Assembly (NCBI RefSeq): GCF_013391695.1
Contig: NZ_JACBGH010000002.1
Location: 62,001-126,000, forward strand
Source of the DNA: Thiomicrorhabdus cannonii
GTDB taxonomy: Bacteria; Pseudomonadota; Gammaproteobacteria; Thiomicrospirales; Thiomicrospiraceae
Length of the DNA: 64,000 nucleotides
Reading direction: 5' to 3'
The notes under the pieces: model-generated
Databases searched by the model: none
What the model was told of the DNA's origin: nothing
What the model saw: only the letters and a program-made list of their open reading frames with translations
Shown here: positions 1-9,500 of the stretch, in pieces
Layout of the letters: every line of letters begins with the position of its first letter
How positions within the stretch are numbered: position 1 is the stretch's first letter
Translations under genes and position numbers: made by a program

Positions 1-210
1 GAAGTGGTCGATATGGTTGCGGAAGTGCAGTATCCACATGACAAGATGGAAGGACTGTGGATTATTGATAACAACACGCTCGGTGTGATTAACGATGATG
101 ACTTCGCTACTTGGGCGTCTAGCAACCAGCTTGAGCAAAAAGTATTGGATTCCAACGGCACGATTGACCAAAATACGCTTTATGTTGTTAAGAAAGATTT
201 GCTGAACTAA
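1..210 (+). CDS. C-terminal fragment of a secreted esterase-like/phytase-like protein (5' end outside window)
   Basis: The reading frame is open from the first base, so the gene begins upstream of the window; only about 69 residues remain. The segment KMEGLWIIDNNTLGVINDDDF resembles the C-terminal end of bacterial esterase-like-phytase or choice-of-anchor proteins, which are usually exported and act on phosphate or sugar esters. That assignment rests on one motif and is tentative. A stem-loop with a T-run follows 30 bases after the stop, so this is the last gene of its transcript. Confidence 0.55.
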   Translation, partial: EVVDMVAEVQYPHDKMEGLWIIDNNTLGVINDDDFATWASSNQLEQKVLDSNGTIDQNTLYVVKKDLLN

Positions 211-240
211 TCCCTAGCTAGGCAACCCTCTTTGTAACAG

Positions 241-269
241 ACCCGAGCCGAATAGGACTCGGGTTTTTT
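241..269 (+). terminator. Rho-independent terminator of the first gene
   Basis: ACCCGAG (241-247) pairs with CTCGGGT (258-264) and is followed by a T-run. It ends the plus-strand gene that stops at 210. Confidence 0.8.
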
Positions 270-302
270 ATGCCTGAAAACAAAGAGCGCCATTTTAAAA
301 GC

Positions 303-340
303 GAACAGGCCGGGTAAGCTGCCACCTACCCGGCCTGTTC
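303..340. repeat. Inverted pair of the DUS-like 12-mer
   Basis: GAACAGGCCGGGTA (303-316) and its exact reverse complement (327-340) are separated by 10 bases. Each arm contains the 12-mer AACAGGCCGGGT (304-315 plus, 328-339 minus) that recurs throughout the window. The 14-bp perfect stem lies just 3' of the minus-strand lipoprotein operon and could also act as its terminator. Confidence 0.9.
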
Positions 341-371
341 ATTTTCAAAAACGATTTTGCGTGCGCAACAC

Positions 372-725
372 TTAGCTCTTACCGAAAATCGAAAACTTCT
401 CTTGCGGCTGATCGGAGCATTGAATGCGCCACTCCAAAGCATAACTACAATCCTTGCCGCTCACGCATTCAAAATGCTGCTTGGCAAATTCCGACGGTTT
501 GCCGGCGGTGCGCAGCAAATAACGGTAACCGGTCGGACAGACTTCCTTGGCCTGACGGCGCAGCGACCAGCTGTCAAAACCGCTCACCGGCTCGCTGTAG
601 TATTCGGTCAGATAAAAGGTCTCTTTATCCACCTCTTTAATCTGGGCGGTCGAGCATCCGCTCAAAGCAACGGCGGCAACACCCAAAAGCACCGCGCCAC
701 TTAATTTCATTACAACTGTTTTCAT
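372..725 (-). CDS. Small lipoprotein, unknown function
   Basis: The protein has 117 residues. The N-terminus is a lipoprotein signal peptide ending in the lipobox LSGC with Cys at residue 24, so it should be a membrane-anchored envelope protein. The mature part holds five further Cys, including a CSYALEWRIQC segment near the end, which suggests disulfide bonds. I chose the ATG at 725 because the signal peptide starts there; the frame stays open upstream but reads into non-signal sequence. It is the third gene of a minus-strand run with two other small envelope proteins (776-1093 and 1099-1428). I do not recognise a family. Confidence 0.7.
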   Translation of the reverse strand: MKTVVMKLSGAVLLGVAAVALSGCSTAQIKEVDKETFYLTEYYSEPVSGFDSWSLRRQAKEVCPTGYRYLLRTAGKPSEFAKQHFECVSGKDCSYALEWRIQCSDQPQEKFSIFGKS

Positions 726-775
726 AGCAACTTTACCATTACAGGTGCGACGGCAGACAATGCCATACACCACAC

Positions 776-1093
776 TTATCGATTCAAATCTACCGGAGGC
801 TGGGCAATCGGCTCTTCCTTGACCCCTTTTTCGGCAATAATATAACACAGATTGGTGTGCAGCTTTTTACCGTTCACCAACAAGGAAGCACCGTAATTGT
901 CTTCGGGATTGAGGCGGATATCGCCCTTGTAGACTTTCAGCAGTTTGCCGGTCTGGCAACTGTAGATTTCAACGGTGCGGTCCAGCCCGATCCAGTCAGA
1001 CTGCAAGTTCTTGGCACTGTTGGTCACTTTTTCGCAACCTGACCCCGCCAGCACGGCCGCCAGCAACACACCCCACAAAACACCTAGACGCAT
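776..1093 (-). CDS. Small lipoprotein, unknown function
   Basis: A 105-residue protein with a lipoprotein signal peptide and lipobox AGSGC, then Cys residues in YSCQTGK and NLCYI that could pair. The start at 1093 is supported by AAGGAG eight bases upstream; a GTG at 1102 in the same frame lies too close to that ribosome site. It follows the upstream gene (1099-1428) by five bases and is probably co-transcribed with it. The segment EIYSCQTGKLLKVYKGDIRLN looks like a small beta-barrel. No family recognised. Confidence 0.7.
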   Translation of the reverse strand: MRLGVLWGVLLAAVLAGSGCEKVTNSAKNLQSDWIGLDRTVEIYSCQTGKLLKVYKGDIRLNPEDNYGASLLVNGKKLHTNLCYIIAEKGVKEEPIAQPPVDLNR

Positions 1094-1098
1094 CCGGC

Positions 1099-1428
1099 TC
1101 ACTCCTTCTCTTCACCCACAATGTTATGCCAGACTTCTTTAGCGCCGGCCTTGGTATCGGACCACACCTCTTTGGCACCCTCTTTGGTGCTTTCCCAGGC
1201 ATCCTTATAGGTCTGTTTTTCGGTCAAAGGCTCTGTTTTCTCCTTGCCTTCCTCAAGGCTTTCTTTGGCCTCTTCCTTGATATCGCGAGCGGTTTCCTTG
1301 GTTCCTTCCCACGCGTTGGCGGCGTCTTCCTTAATATCCGCCCACATACCAGCCTGTGAAACCGCTGGCACCAACAGCACCGTCATCAAGGCACCTGCTT
1401 TCAACCAAGCTAAACATTGTTTTTGCAT
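1099..1428 (-). CDS. Secreted 11-residue-repeat (LEA/apolipoprotein-like) protein
   Basis: A 109-residue protein with a cleavable signal peptide ending near AVSQAG. The rest is an amphipathic helix built on an 11-residue period: WESTKEGAKEV is followed directly by WSDTKAGAKEV, and looser copies precede it. Such 11-mer repeats occur in LEA-like and apolipoprotein-like proteins that coat membranes or stabilise proteins under stress; this is analogy only. The start at 1428 is fixed by GGAGG eight bases upstream. It heads the three-gene minus-strand envelope operon. Confidence 0.7.
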   Translation of the reverse strand: MQKQCLAWLKAGALMTVLLVPAVSQAGMWADIKEDAANAWEGTKETARDIKEEAKESLEEGKEKTEPLTEKQTYKDAWESTKEGAKEVWSDTKAGAKEVWHNIVGEEKE

Positions 1429-1554
1429 CTCTATTCCTCCAAAGCGCACTTACCTTATATAAGAACGCCGTTGCCAAACTCAAGTGCGCCAGTTTATCAC
1501 GCCTGGACGCCCCAAGGCTTTATACTATAGCGACATTATTAACCGCAAGATTCC

Positions 1555-2841
1555 ATGAACAAGACTCTCCTCCTCATCGGCTATGTGTGGCCGGAACCCA
1601 ACTCCTCCGCCGCCGGCGTACGCATGTTGCAGCTGATTGAACTCTTCCACCGCCATGCCTGGCAGGTGGTATTCGCCTCACCCGCCGCCCTGAGCGAACA
1701 CCGCTACGACTTGCACGGCCTGGGAGTCAAAGAGTGTCAGATTCAACTCAACCACGCCAGTTTTGACCAGTTTGTCAGCGAACTCAATCCGCAGGCGGTG
1801 ATCTTTGACCGTTTTATGATGGAAGAACAATTCGGCTGGCGCGTTGCCAAGGCTTGCCCGGATGCACTGCGCATTCTCAATACCGAAGACCTGCATAGCC
1901 TGCGTCAGGCGCGCGAAAACCGTCTTAAACAGCGTTTGAAACAGCCCGGTTTCGACCTGGCCGAACTTTGGCAGTCAGACGCCACAACCCTCTATGATCT
2001 GATGGCCACGACCGAAAACACCCAGCGTGAAGTCGCCGCTATCGCCCGTTGCGATTTGACGCTGATGATTTCGGGGTTTGAAAGCCAGCTTTTGCAAACG
2101 GCCTTCCAAATCCCGACAGGCCACCTGTTTACCTTGCCGTTTCTGTACAATCAGCCCGCTGCGGCCCCCAAAAAATTTGAAGAACGCCAGCAAATGGTGT
2201 TTATCGGCAATTTCCGCCACGCCCCCAACTGGGATGCGGTCTTATGGCTCAAAACCGAACTCTGGCCCAAAATCCGCACCCGCCTGCCGCAAGCCGAACT
2301 GCATATTTACGGTGCTTACCCGTCACAAAAAGTCACCGACCTGCATAATCCCAAACAGGGGTTTATCGTTAAAGGCTGGGCCAAAGACGCCATGCAGGTC
2401 ATCGGTGACGCCCGCCTGCTGCTCGCCCCTCTGCGTTTCGGCGCCGGCATTAAAGGCAAACTGGCCGAAGCGATGCTCTGCGGTACGCCGAGTATTACCA
2501 CGCCAATCGGCGCCGAGGCGATGCAACCTGAACACAAGGAATGGCCAGGCGCGGTGGCCAGCACCGTCGAAAGCTTTGTCCAACAGGCCGTCACGCTCTA
2601 TGAAAATGCCAGCGATTGGCAACGCGCGAGTCAATCTGCACGGCAACAGGGCACCGAACAATATTGCCGAATAGACAGTGGCGAAAACCTGCTGCGGCGT
2701 ATTCAGGCGTTACTGGAAAACCTGCCCACGCATAGAAAAAGCTACTTTACTGGACTGATGCTCAACCATCACCATCACAAAAGCACGCAGTATATGGGGC
2801 AGTGGATCGAAGCGAAAAACCGTCTGAAAAACAGCCTGTAA
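1555..2841 (+). CDS. Glycosyltransferase, GT-B fold (family 4/1-like)
   Basis: A 428-residue cytoplasmic enzyme of the GT-B type, expected to move a sugar from a nucleotide donor to a glycan or lipid acceptor. The N-terminal Rossmann half begins LLLIGYVWPEPNSSAAGVR. The donor half carries the usual pattern VFIGNFRHAPNWDA, then LLLAPLRFGAGIKGKLAEAMLCGTPSITTPIGAEAM, in which the glycine-rich turn and the E-x-M/L-x-x-G-x-P segment bind the nucleotide sugar. The C-terminus holds a run of four His. It is a single gene bounded downstream by a bidirectional terminator, so no cluster indicates its substrate. Confidence 0.8.
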   Translation: MNKTLLLIGYVWPEPNSSAAGVRMLQLIELFHRHAWQVVFASPAALSEHRYDLHGLGVKECQIQLNHASFDQFVSELNPQAVIFDRFMMEEQFGWRVAKACPDALRILNTEDLHSLRQARENRLKQRLKQPGFDLAELWQSDATTLYDLMATTENTQREVAAIARCDLTLMISGFESQLLQTAFQIPTGHLFTLPFLYNQPAAAPKKFEERQQMVFIGNFRHAPNWDAVLWLKTELWPKIRTRLPQAELHIYGAYPSQKVTDLHNPKQGFIVKGWAKDAMQVIGDARLLLAPLRFGAGIKGKLAEAMLCGTPSITTPIGAEAMQPEHKEWPGAVASTVESFVQQAVTLYENASDWQRASQSARQQGTEQYCRIDSGENLLRRIQALLENLPTHRKSYFTGLMLNHHHHKSTQYMGQWIEAKNRLKNSL

Positions 2842-2880
2842 ATACCTGTTTCCACAACAGAAAAAAACCGCACCAATAAA

Positions 2881-2916
2881 AAAACCGCCGGTGGATCACT
2901 CCCCACCGACGGTTTT
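2881..2916. terminator. Bidirectional terminator between glycosyltransferase and cytochrome genes
   Basis: AAAACCG-CGGTGG (2881-2894) pairs with CCACCG-CGGTTTT (2903-2916) with one mismatch. A-runs and T-runs on both sides let it serve the converging genes ending at 2841 and 2939. Confidence 0.85.
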
Positions 2917-2938
2917 CACCAAGAAGAAATCGAATCAA

Positions 2939-3463
2939 TTATTTGAAGGTCGTGGCAATGTAATCCGCCACCAGCGTGATATCCTCATCACTCATGCCTG
3001 ACGCGATCGGTTGCATCATGGCCGTCATAGGCCCGACCTGCTCGCCGGCTTTGTATTTGCCCAGTTTCATGACAATATCGTCTTTGGCCTGACCTGCCAA
3101 CTTAGGTCCAACCCCGCCTTCACCGCCGGCGCCGTGACACCCCACGCAAGTGTTATACACCATCGAACCGGTTTTAGCCGACGCCACCGCTTTGGCCGCT
3201 TCGCTTTCGGCCTGCTGCTTGACCTCTTCGACCTTATCGGCCACGGCCTTTTCAGCCTCTTCCATCTTAGGCATCGCCACCGGTTCAGCCGGTTTTACGT
3301 CCGCCACTTTCGGCTGGCTCGGCGCGGGCGCCGTCACGCCACTGCTGCTTTGCGATCCCTGCGGCGCCTGCGAATCTTCATCACTGGAGCAACCACCCAG
3401 CATCCCTACTGCAAACAGCGAGGCTAAACTCAATTTCAGCCCGGATTTCATTACGTTATTCAT
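2939..3463 (-). CDS. Lipoprotein c-type cytochrome (c5-like)
   Basis: A 174-residue membrane-anchored cytochrome for periplasmic electron transfer. A lipoprotein signal ends in LGGC with Cys25. Next comes a Pro/Ala linker, then a charged helical stretch rich in KA and EE, then a single haem site CVGCH followed by GPKLAGQ. A Met-rich segment (MTAMMQPIASGMS) supplies the distal ligand. The C-terminal ITLVADYIAT helix is typical of cytochrome c5 family proteins. The start at 3463 follows AGGAAAC; the longer frame upstream lacks signal character. It stands alone between two terminator or gap regions. Confidence 0.85.
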   Translation of the reverse strand: MNNVMKSGLKLSLASLFAVGMLGGCSSDEDSQAPQGSQSSSGVTAPAPSQPKVADVKPAEPVAMPKMEEAEKAVADKVEEVKQQAESEAAKAVASAKTGSMVYNTCVGCHGAGGEGGVGPKLAGQAKDDIVMKLGKYKAGEQVGPMTAMMQPIASGMSDEDITLVADYIATTFK

Positions 3464-3550
3464 GTTTCCTACCCTCTTCCTTTTAATTAAGCCGTATGGC
3501 TTACTTTCATTATGCAAAAATAACGACTTAAGGTAAAAGTTTTAACGCAT

Positions 3551-3865
3551 TTAAATCATCAGGTCGCCAAATCCCCAGATCAAGGTACCGCCAATCACGG
3601 TAAAGTGCGACAGCCAGACTTTTTTGCGATACCACTTGGAGGGTGAAAGATCGGGAATATCCTCCCCCACATCGAGCTTATCCAAACGCCGATAGAGCAG
3701 ATCGAATTCGCCGTGCATCAGCACATATTCGCTCATGACCCCAAACAGCACCACCATGCTGCCAAAACGCGCAAACCATAATGGCTCCCATACCAGCCCG
3801 GCGAACAGCCCAATGGCTCTCATCCCCCAAGCCAGCAACAACAATAGGCTACTGTGTCTTTGCAT
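3551..3865 (-). CDS. Small inner-membrane protein, unknown function
   Basis: A 104-residue protein with hydrophobic segments at about 5-25 and 32-50 and a third near the C-terminus (85-102), separated by a cytoplasmic-looking charged loop (YRRLDKLDVGEDIPDLSPSKWYRKK). It lies 23 bases downstream of hrpB on the same strand and may be read through from it. I do not recognise the family. Confidence 0.6.
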   Translation of the reverse strand: MQRHSSLLLLLAWGMRAIGLFAGLVWEPLWFARFGSMVVLFGVMSEYVLMHGEFDLLYRRLDKLDVGEDIPDLSPSKWYRKKVWLSHFTVIGGTLIWGFGDLMI

Positions 3866-3888
3866 TTTGTCTCCTTACACTTATCCCA

Positions 3889-6477
3889 TCAGCCACGCGG
3901 TTTAATCGAACGCCCGGCCTTCTCTTCCAGCGGCTTATCCGGCCAGCGGTGTTTCGGATAACGGCCGCGCATCTCCTTGGCCACGTCAAAATAGGAGGTC
4001 CGCCAGAAATTCGCCAGATCGGCAGTCACCTGAATCGGCCGCTGCGCCGGCGACAGCAACTCAAACGTCAGCGGCACTTTGCCCCACGCCAAACGCGGCG
4101 AGGTCAGCTCGCCAAACAACTCCTGCAATGGCACCGACACCGTCGGGTTCTGCCCCTCGGCATAACGGATTTTGACCCGTTTGCCGGAAGGCGCCACATA
4201 AAATTCGGGCGCTTCGCGCTCCAGAACCTGCAACTGCCCATAACTCAACAGATGATTCAAAGCCGACTTCAAGTCTATGTTTTTTAACGCCTTGATACTG
4301 GCAACACCCGCCATAAACGGCGCCAGCCAAATCTCCAGATTAGTCAGCAACCACGCTTCGCTCACATCCGGCCAACGTGCATCCTCGGGCGCGTAACCCG
4401 CCAACCAGCGCATCCGCTGCAACCCGGCCTGTTGAGTTTCCGTCCACGGCAAAACCGCGCCTTTTTGGGTCTTAATGTAATCCAGCAGACAGGCTTGCAA
4501 TGCCGCCATATCGGGTTTGTCCAACGGTTTTTCGTCCAGCACCAATGCCATCAAACGGCGCTGCTCGCTGCCGACAATCTCCCGGCGTTTCTCGTCATAA
4601 CGGTAATAGGCGCGTGTCGTCATGCGTTCGGCAAAGAGCCCGTCCAGTTGCGACTTCTCCAAAGGTGCGGCCAGAAAAATCCGCCCTTCGCGCGCCTGCC
4701 CGTCAATATTCGCCACCACCAGGCAGGCTTCGCGCCCGAGCACATCGCCCTCTTTCAACAGCGCGCCCCTGCCGTTAGTCAACTGATAACGCTCGCCGCC
4801 GTCGGTATGGGCACGCCGCAGGGCGATACGGTCGGGAAACGCCTGCGCCAGCAAAAGTCCGACGTGCTGCTGCAAAAAGTCCAATGAAAACTCAACAGGC
4901 CGGGTACCTGCCGCTTTGAGCAAGCGTTGCTGCCAGTTGCGGCTATTCATCAAAACCTGTTCCGCCACCGGCGCCATCACGCCCTCCTGCTGTCCCTGTT
5001 TACGGTTGCGGCGGTAACTTTGCAGCGCCAATAGCCGTGCGCTTAGATCAGCACCGACGTCCTGCACGCGCTCCTGACGCAACAGTTCGCGTTCGCTTAA
5101 CAACGCGGCGATATCGCAAGCCAAGACCTTAATTTCATCGGATTGTTCAACCGCCGCCAACAGCAAACGCGCCAGACGCGGCTCGCTGCCAAAACTGACC
5201 GCCTGCTGGCCCAACGCCGTCAAACGCCCTTTATCATCCAGCAATGTCAAACTCTGCAACAGACTGCGCGACTGCTCAAAATGGGCAACCGGGGGCGGTG
5301 TCAGCCAACGCAGGTCGTCCGGGTTCTGCACGCCCCATAGCGCCAATTCCAGACACAGCCCGGAAAGATCGGCAATGCGAATCTCTTCCGGGTCAAACGG
5401 CTGCAACTGACCTTGCTGGGTTTCCGTCCACAAACGGTAACACTGCCCGGCCTGCAAACGCCCCGCACGGCCTTTGCGCTGCTCGGCCGAGGCGGCGGAA
5501 ATACGCACGGTTTCCAACCGCGTCATGCCACTATTCACATCAAACAGCGCTTTGCGGCTCAAACCACTGTCGACCACACAGTCGATGCCTTCAATGGTCA
5601 AACTGGTTTCGGCGATATTGGTGGTGAGCACGATTTTACGTTTGCCGTTTGCATCCGGCAGAATCGCACGATCCTGCTCGTCGGGCTTCAGCCCGCCATA
5701 CAGCGGTGTCACCACCATCCGGTTTGCGGCCGCCCACTCCGTTAGGGCCTCCTGCGTCTGCAGAATCTCGCGTTGTCCCGGCAGAAACACCAGCATATCG
5801 TTTTGGGTATTGGCAAAAGCGCTGCGAATCATCTGCGTCAAACGCGGCAACAGATCGAATTTAAAGTGTGCCGTAACATTTAGCGGCTGGCTCGCATAAA
5901 CCGTTTCCACCGGGAAACTGCGCCCTTGCGATGACAACACCGGCGCCCCGTCCAAAAACGTGCTGACCGCCTGCGTGTCAATGGTGGCCGACATCACCAG
6001 CAGCTTGAGGTCGTCACGCAACGCCGCCTGACTATCCAGACACAAAGCCAGCCCCAAATCGGCCTGCAGGGCGCGTTCGTGAAATTCGTCAAAAATCACC
6101 AGCGCGGTATCCGAAAGTTCCGGATCGGCTTGCAAGCGGCGCGTCAGAATCCCTTCGGTGACGATTTCCAAGCGCGTTTTGGCGGAGACTTTACGCTCGT
6201 TACGCACCTGATAACCGACGCGCTCACCGACCGGCTCATTCAACTGTTTGGCCAGATAGTTCGCCAGACTGCGCACCGCCAAACGCCGCGGCTCCAGCAT
6301 GACGATCTTTTTGCCCGCGTTTTGCGGTGCGTTGAACCAGTCAGACAACAGCAACGCCAAGGGCACGGCGGTCGATTTACCCGCCCCCGGCTCGGCCTGC
6401 AACACCACATTGGGATGCGCGTCCACGGCCTCCAAAACCTGCGGTAATAAAGGTGTAATCGGCAAACTGGTCATCAT
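3889..6477 (-). CDS. hrpB: ATP-dependent RNA helicase HrpB
   Basis: An 862-residue DExH-box helicase acting on RNA in the cytoplasm; the physiological role of HrpB is poorly known. Walker A GAGKST is at residues 31-36, the DEFH box near 130, SAT near 165, and the motif VI region AEQRKGRAGR near 335. The helicase-associated domain follows, and the long HrpB-specific C-terminus ends near GRYPKHRWPDKP. The length is normal for the family. The gene holds two complete copies of the window's 12-mer (4422-4433 and 4894-4905) in opposite orientations, reading as TQQAGLQ and GTRPVEF. Another helicase gene, hrpA, lies just upstream on the same strand. Confidence 0.95.
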   Translation of the reverse strand: MMTSLPITPLLPQVLEAVDAHPNVVLQAEPGAGKSTAVPLALLLSDWFNAPQNAGKKIVMLEPRRLAVRSLANYLAKQLNEPVGERVGYQVRNERKVSAKTRLEIVTEGILTRRLQADPELSDTALVIFDEFHERALQADLGLALCLDSQAALRDDLKLLVMSATIDTQAVSTFLDGAPVLSSQGRSFPVETVYASQPLNVTAHFKFDLLPRLTQMIRSAFANTQNDMLVFLPGQREILQTQEALTEWAAANRMVVTPLYGGLKPDEQDRAILPDANGKRKIVLTTNIAETSLTIEGIDCVVDSGLSRKALFDVNSGMTRLETVRISAASAEQRKGRAGRLQAGQCYRLWTETQQGQLQPFDPEEIRIADLSGLCLELALWGVQNPDDLRWLTPPPVAHFEQSRSLLQSLTLLDDKGRLTALGQQAVSFGSEPRLARLLLAAVEQSDEIKVLACDIAALLSERELLRQERVQDVGADLSARLLALQSYRRNRKQGQQEGVMAPVAEQVLMNSRNWQQRLLKAAGTRPVEFSLDFLQQHVGLLLAQAFPDRIALRRAHTDGGERYQLTNGRGALLKEGDVLGREACLVVANIDGQAREGRIFLAAPLEKSQLDGLFAERMTTRAYYRYDEKRREIVGSEQRRLMALVLDEKPLDKPDMAALQACLLDYIKTQKGAVLPWTETQQAGLQRMRWLAGYAPEDARWPDVSEAWLLTNLEIWLAPFMAGVASIKALKNIDLKSALNHLLSYGQLQVLEREAPEFYVAPSGKRVKIRYAEGQNPTVSVPLQELFGELTSPRLAWGKVPLTFELLSPAQRPIQVTADLANFWRTSYFDVAKEMRGRYPKHRWPDKPLEEKAGRSIKPRG
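4422..4433 (-). repeat. DUS-like 12-mer inside hrpB
   Basis: An exact copy of AACAGGCCGGGT on the minus strand, preceded by GAAACTC. It is in the coding sense of hrpB and encodes part of TQQAGL. Confidence 0.85.
4894..4905 (+). repeat. DUS-like 12-mer inside hrpB
   Basis: An exact copy preceded by GAAAACTC, antisense to hrpB. The gene reads through it as TRPVEF. Confidence 0.85.
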
Positions 6478-6486
6478 GTTTTATTC

Positions 6487-6580
6487 ACCACAGAGACACC
6501 GAGGCACAGAGAATTTATAAAAATTTTATACATTACAAATCTACCTTCTAATCCTCTCAGTGTCTCTGTGCCTCTGTGGT
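6487..6580. repeat. Inverted-repeat element of the ACCACAGAG type
   Basis: A ~25-bp arm starting ACCACAGAGACACCGAGG (6487-6511) is matched by an inverted arm ending CTCTGTGCCTCTGTGGT (6554-6580) across an AT-rich spacer of about 42 bp. It fills nearly the whole gap between hrpB and hrpA. Repeats with this wording recur in unrelated bacterial genomes and behave like small non-coding mobile or miniature elements; no transposase is present here. Confidence 0.75.
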
Positions 6581-6591
6581 TAACATCCAGT

Positions 6592-9500
6592 TCATAAGGC
6601 TTTCAACTGTTTTTGCAGACGTTGCAAGGATACCGGCTGCAGGGTTTTGAGCGGTTGGGCAAACAGTGAAATACGCAACTCTTCGATCAACCAGCGGATT
6701 TCCAACAGGCCGGAGTGGTCACGGTAGGCTGCATTCTCCGCCACCTCGATATAGGCATCCAATAGCGGCTGAATCTGGCGGATGGCGACCTGATCCTTGT
6801 TCGGATCCTGGTCGATTTTCTCCAGGCGTTTCTGCAGCGCCGCCAGATAACGCGGCAACTGCGCCAGCCACGGGTCGGGCGTCTGGGCGACAAAGTTCGG
6901 CGTAATCAGAGCGGCCAACTGTGCCTTAATATCACCCATCGACGCCAACCAGCGCGGATTGACGCGCCCCGAGGTCTGTTTATTGACCTTTTGAAACTCC
7001 ACCAGTACCTCATTGACCAGTTTGGCAATCTGCTGCGCCTGATTGACCCATTCGCCGCGCAACAGCTCACAGACCTGTTCAAACTGCGCCTGCGTGCGGA
7101 TGGCTTGCGGTTCAGGCACCAGCTGCCTCAAGGCACGTTCAATCACCTGCATCGTCAAACTCTCGCAAGTGCCGTAAGGCGCATACACCAAACAGGCCTT
7201 CTGCAGCGGCAACTGCTTTTTCAGATACTTGATCTTGTCGTGCAACGTCAGTTGCAACAGCGCCAACACCCCGGCCGCATGATCCTGTTGTGCCTGCTCA
7301 ATATCCGCCGACAGGGTCAGCACAATGGCACCGTCCTGCAGCTGCAACCCGGGATAGGCGACCAGCTCATGCCCTTTGCCTTTAAGACGCTGTTTGTCGG
7401 GCAGATCGCCAAAATCCCACGCGGTCACTTCACGCTGTTCAAAACGCTCGTCGCGCTGGCTCTGCTGCTGGATTTTTTCGTCCACCAGATGTTGATATTG
7501 CGCCTTCAAAGCCGCCAACGAATCATGCTCGGCAATCTGCTGTCCCTTCTCGTCCTGCAGGATAAAATACGGGCGCAGATAACTCGGCAGCGCCACCTCG
7601 CCAAAATCGTCGCTGCTGATTTTCTGGCCCGCCAAACGGTTCAACCCCTGCACCAGCAAGACCATAAAATCGCCTTTGCCATCCGTATTCTGCGCTTGCA
7701 TCCATTGCGAAACCTTCTCCACCACGGGCGGCGTGGGCACAAACTGTTTTCTAAGTTGTTTTGGCAACGCTTTGATATAAAAAGCAATCTTCTCTTTCAA
7801 AAAACCGGGCGTGAGCCATTCAAAGGACTTTTCCTGCATGCGGTTCAGGCTGTGCAGCGGAATCTGAAAAATCACTCCGTCGCGCGCCTTGCCCGGCTCA
7901 AAAACATAGTCCAGCTTGAGCGGCAGGCCGTTGGCGATTTTGATCTGATCGGGAAAAGCCTGCGAAATATCCGCGCCGACACTCTGCTTCAATAACTGCT
8001 CGCGCGTTAGATACAGCGCCTTTTCCTCGGCCGCATCACATTTTTTCAGCCAACGCTCCAGCGCCGGTTGGTTGTAAATAGCGGCCGGAATGCGCGCGTC
8101 GTAAAAATCGTAAAGCACCTGCTCGTCCACCAGATAATCCGGCCTGCGCAGTTTGTTCTCGAGCGTTTCAATCTCGTCGATCAGCTGACGGTTGTGCTTG
8201 AAAAACTTGGCGTGCGAATTCATCTCGCCTTCCACCAGCGCGTGGCGGATGAATAGCTTGCGCGACTCTTCGGGGTTGATCGGCCCGTAGTTGCAGCGGC
8301 GGCGGTTCACAATCGGCAAACCGAACAGCGTGACCGACTCAAACGCCCCCACCTGCCCGCTCTTGCGCTGCCAGTGCGGATCCTGGTAACTGTGTTTGAT
8401 CAGATGTTTGGCCAGCGGTTCCACCCACAGCACATCGATGGCCGCATTGGTGCGCGCATAGAGTTTGGTGGTTTCCACCAGCTCGGCCGACAGCAGCCAT
8501 TTGGGTTTCTGTTTGAAGAGCGTGGAACTTGGGTGGATAAACAGCTTGGTATTGCGCGCGCCCAGATAGCCTTTATCGTCGTCGCGCATGGCGATATTTC
8601 CCAACAGGCCGGCCAGCAAAGAGCGGTGCACATTGATGCTGTGCAAGTCGCTCAAACGCTCCTTGACCTCTTTGCCCTGCTTGACCTCCTCGAACAGATG
8701 CAATACCGGAATGGGGATGCCGCTGCGTTTCAAACTCACTTCCAGCTGCATAAACAGCTCGTGCCACTCTTTCATGCGCATATAAGAAAGATAGTTGGTC
8801 TTGCAGAGCTTGCGCAGCTTGCTCTGGCTCAAATGACGACGCTGGTGCTCGTAGAAGTGCCACAGATTGAGGAAAAACAGAAAATCGGAACGCTCGTCCT
8901 CAAACTGCTTATGCGCGTTGCGCGCCGCCTGCAGGGTCGATTCGTTGACATCGCGCGGGTCCTGAATGCTCAACACCGCGGCAATCACCAAGACTTCGGC
9001 CAGCACATTGTTTTTCTGCGCCTCCAGAATCATCTTGGCGATGCTCGGATCGACCGGCAGCTTGGCGATCTGCCGCCCCTCCTCGGTCAAACGGCGCTTC
9101 TCGTCCAGCGCCCCCAGTTCGTGCAGCTGGCGGAAACCGTCGTTGACCGCCTTGTCGGTCGGTGCCTCGATAAACGGAAAGCGCTTGACCTCGCCCAACT
9201 TCAACTGCGTCATTGTCAGAATAATCGACGCCAACGAGGTACGGTGGATTTCCGGATCGGTAAATGCAGGACGGGCGTTGAAATCCTCCTCGGAATAGAG
9301 GCGGATGCAAATCCCTTCGGACACGCGCCCGCAGCGCCCTTTACGCTGATTAGCCGAGGCCTGCGAAATCTTCTCGACCGGCAGGCGCTGCACCTTGCTT
9401 CTGACGCTGTAACGGCTGATGCGCACCTGACCGGGGTCGATCACATATTTGATGCCCGGCACCGTCAGCGAGGTTTCGGCGACGTTGGTGCTCAGAATAA

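Noticed and set aside
303-340. The 12-mer pairs as REP/BIME elements
   Set aside because: Single units are not palindromic, most copies are solitary, and no RAYT-type transposase gene is present in the window. This cannot be fully excluded without the whole genome.
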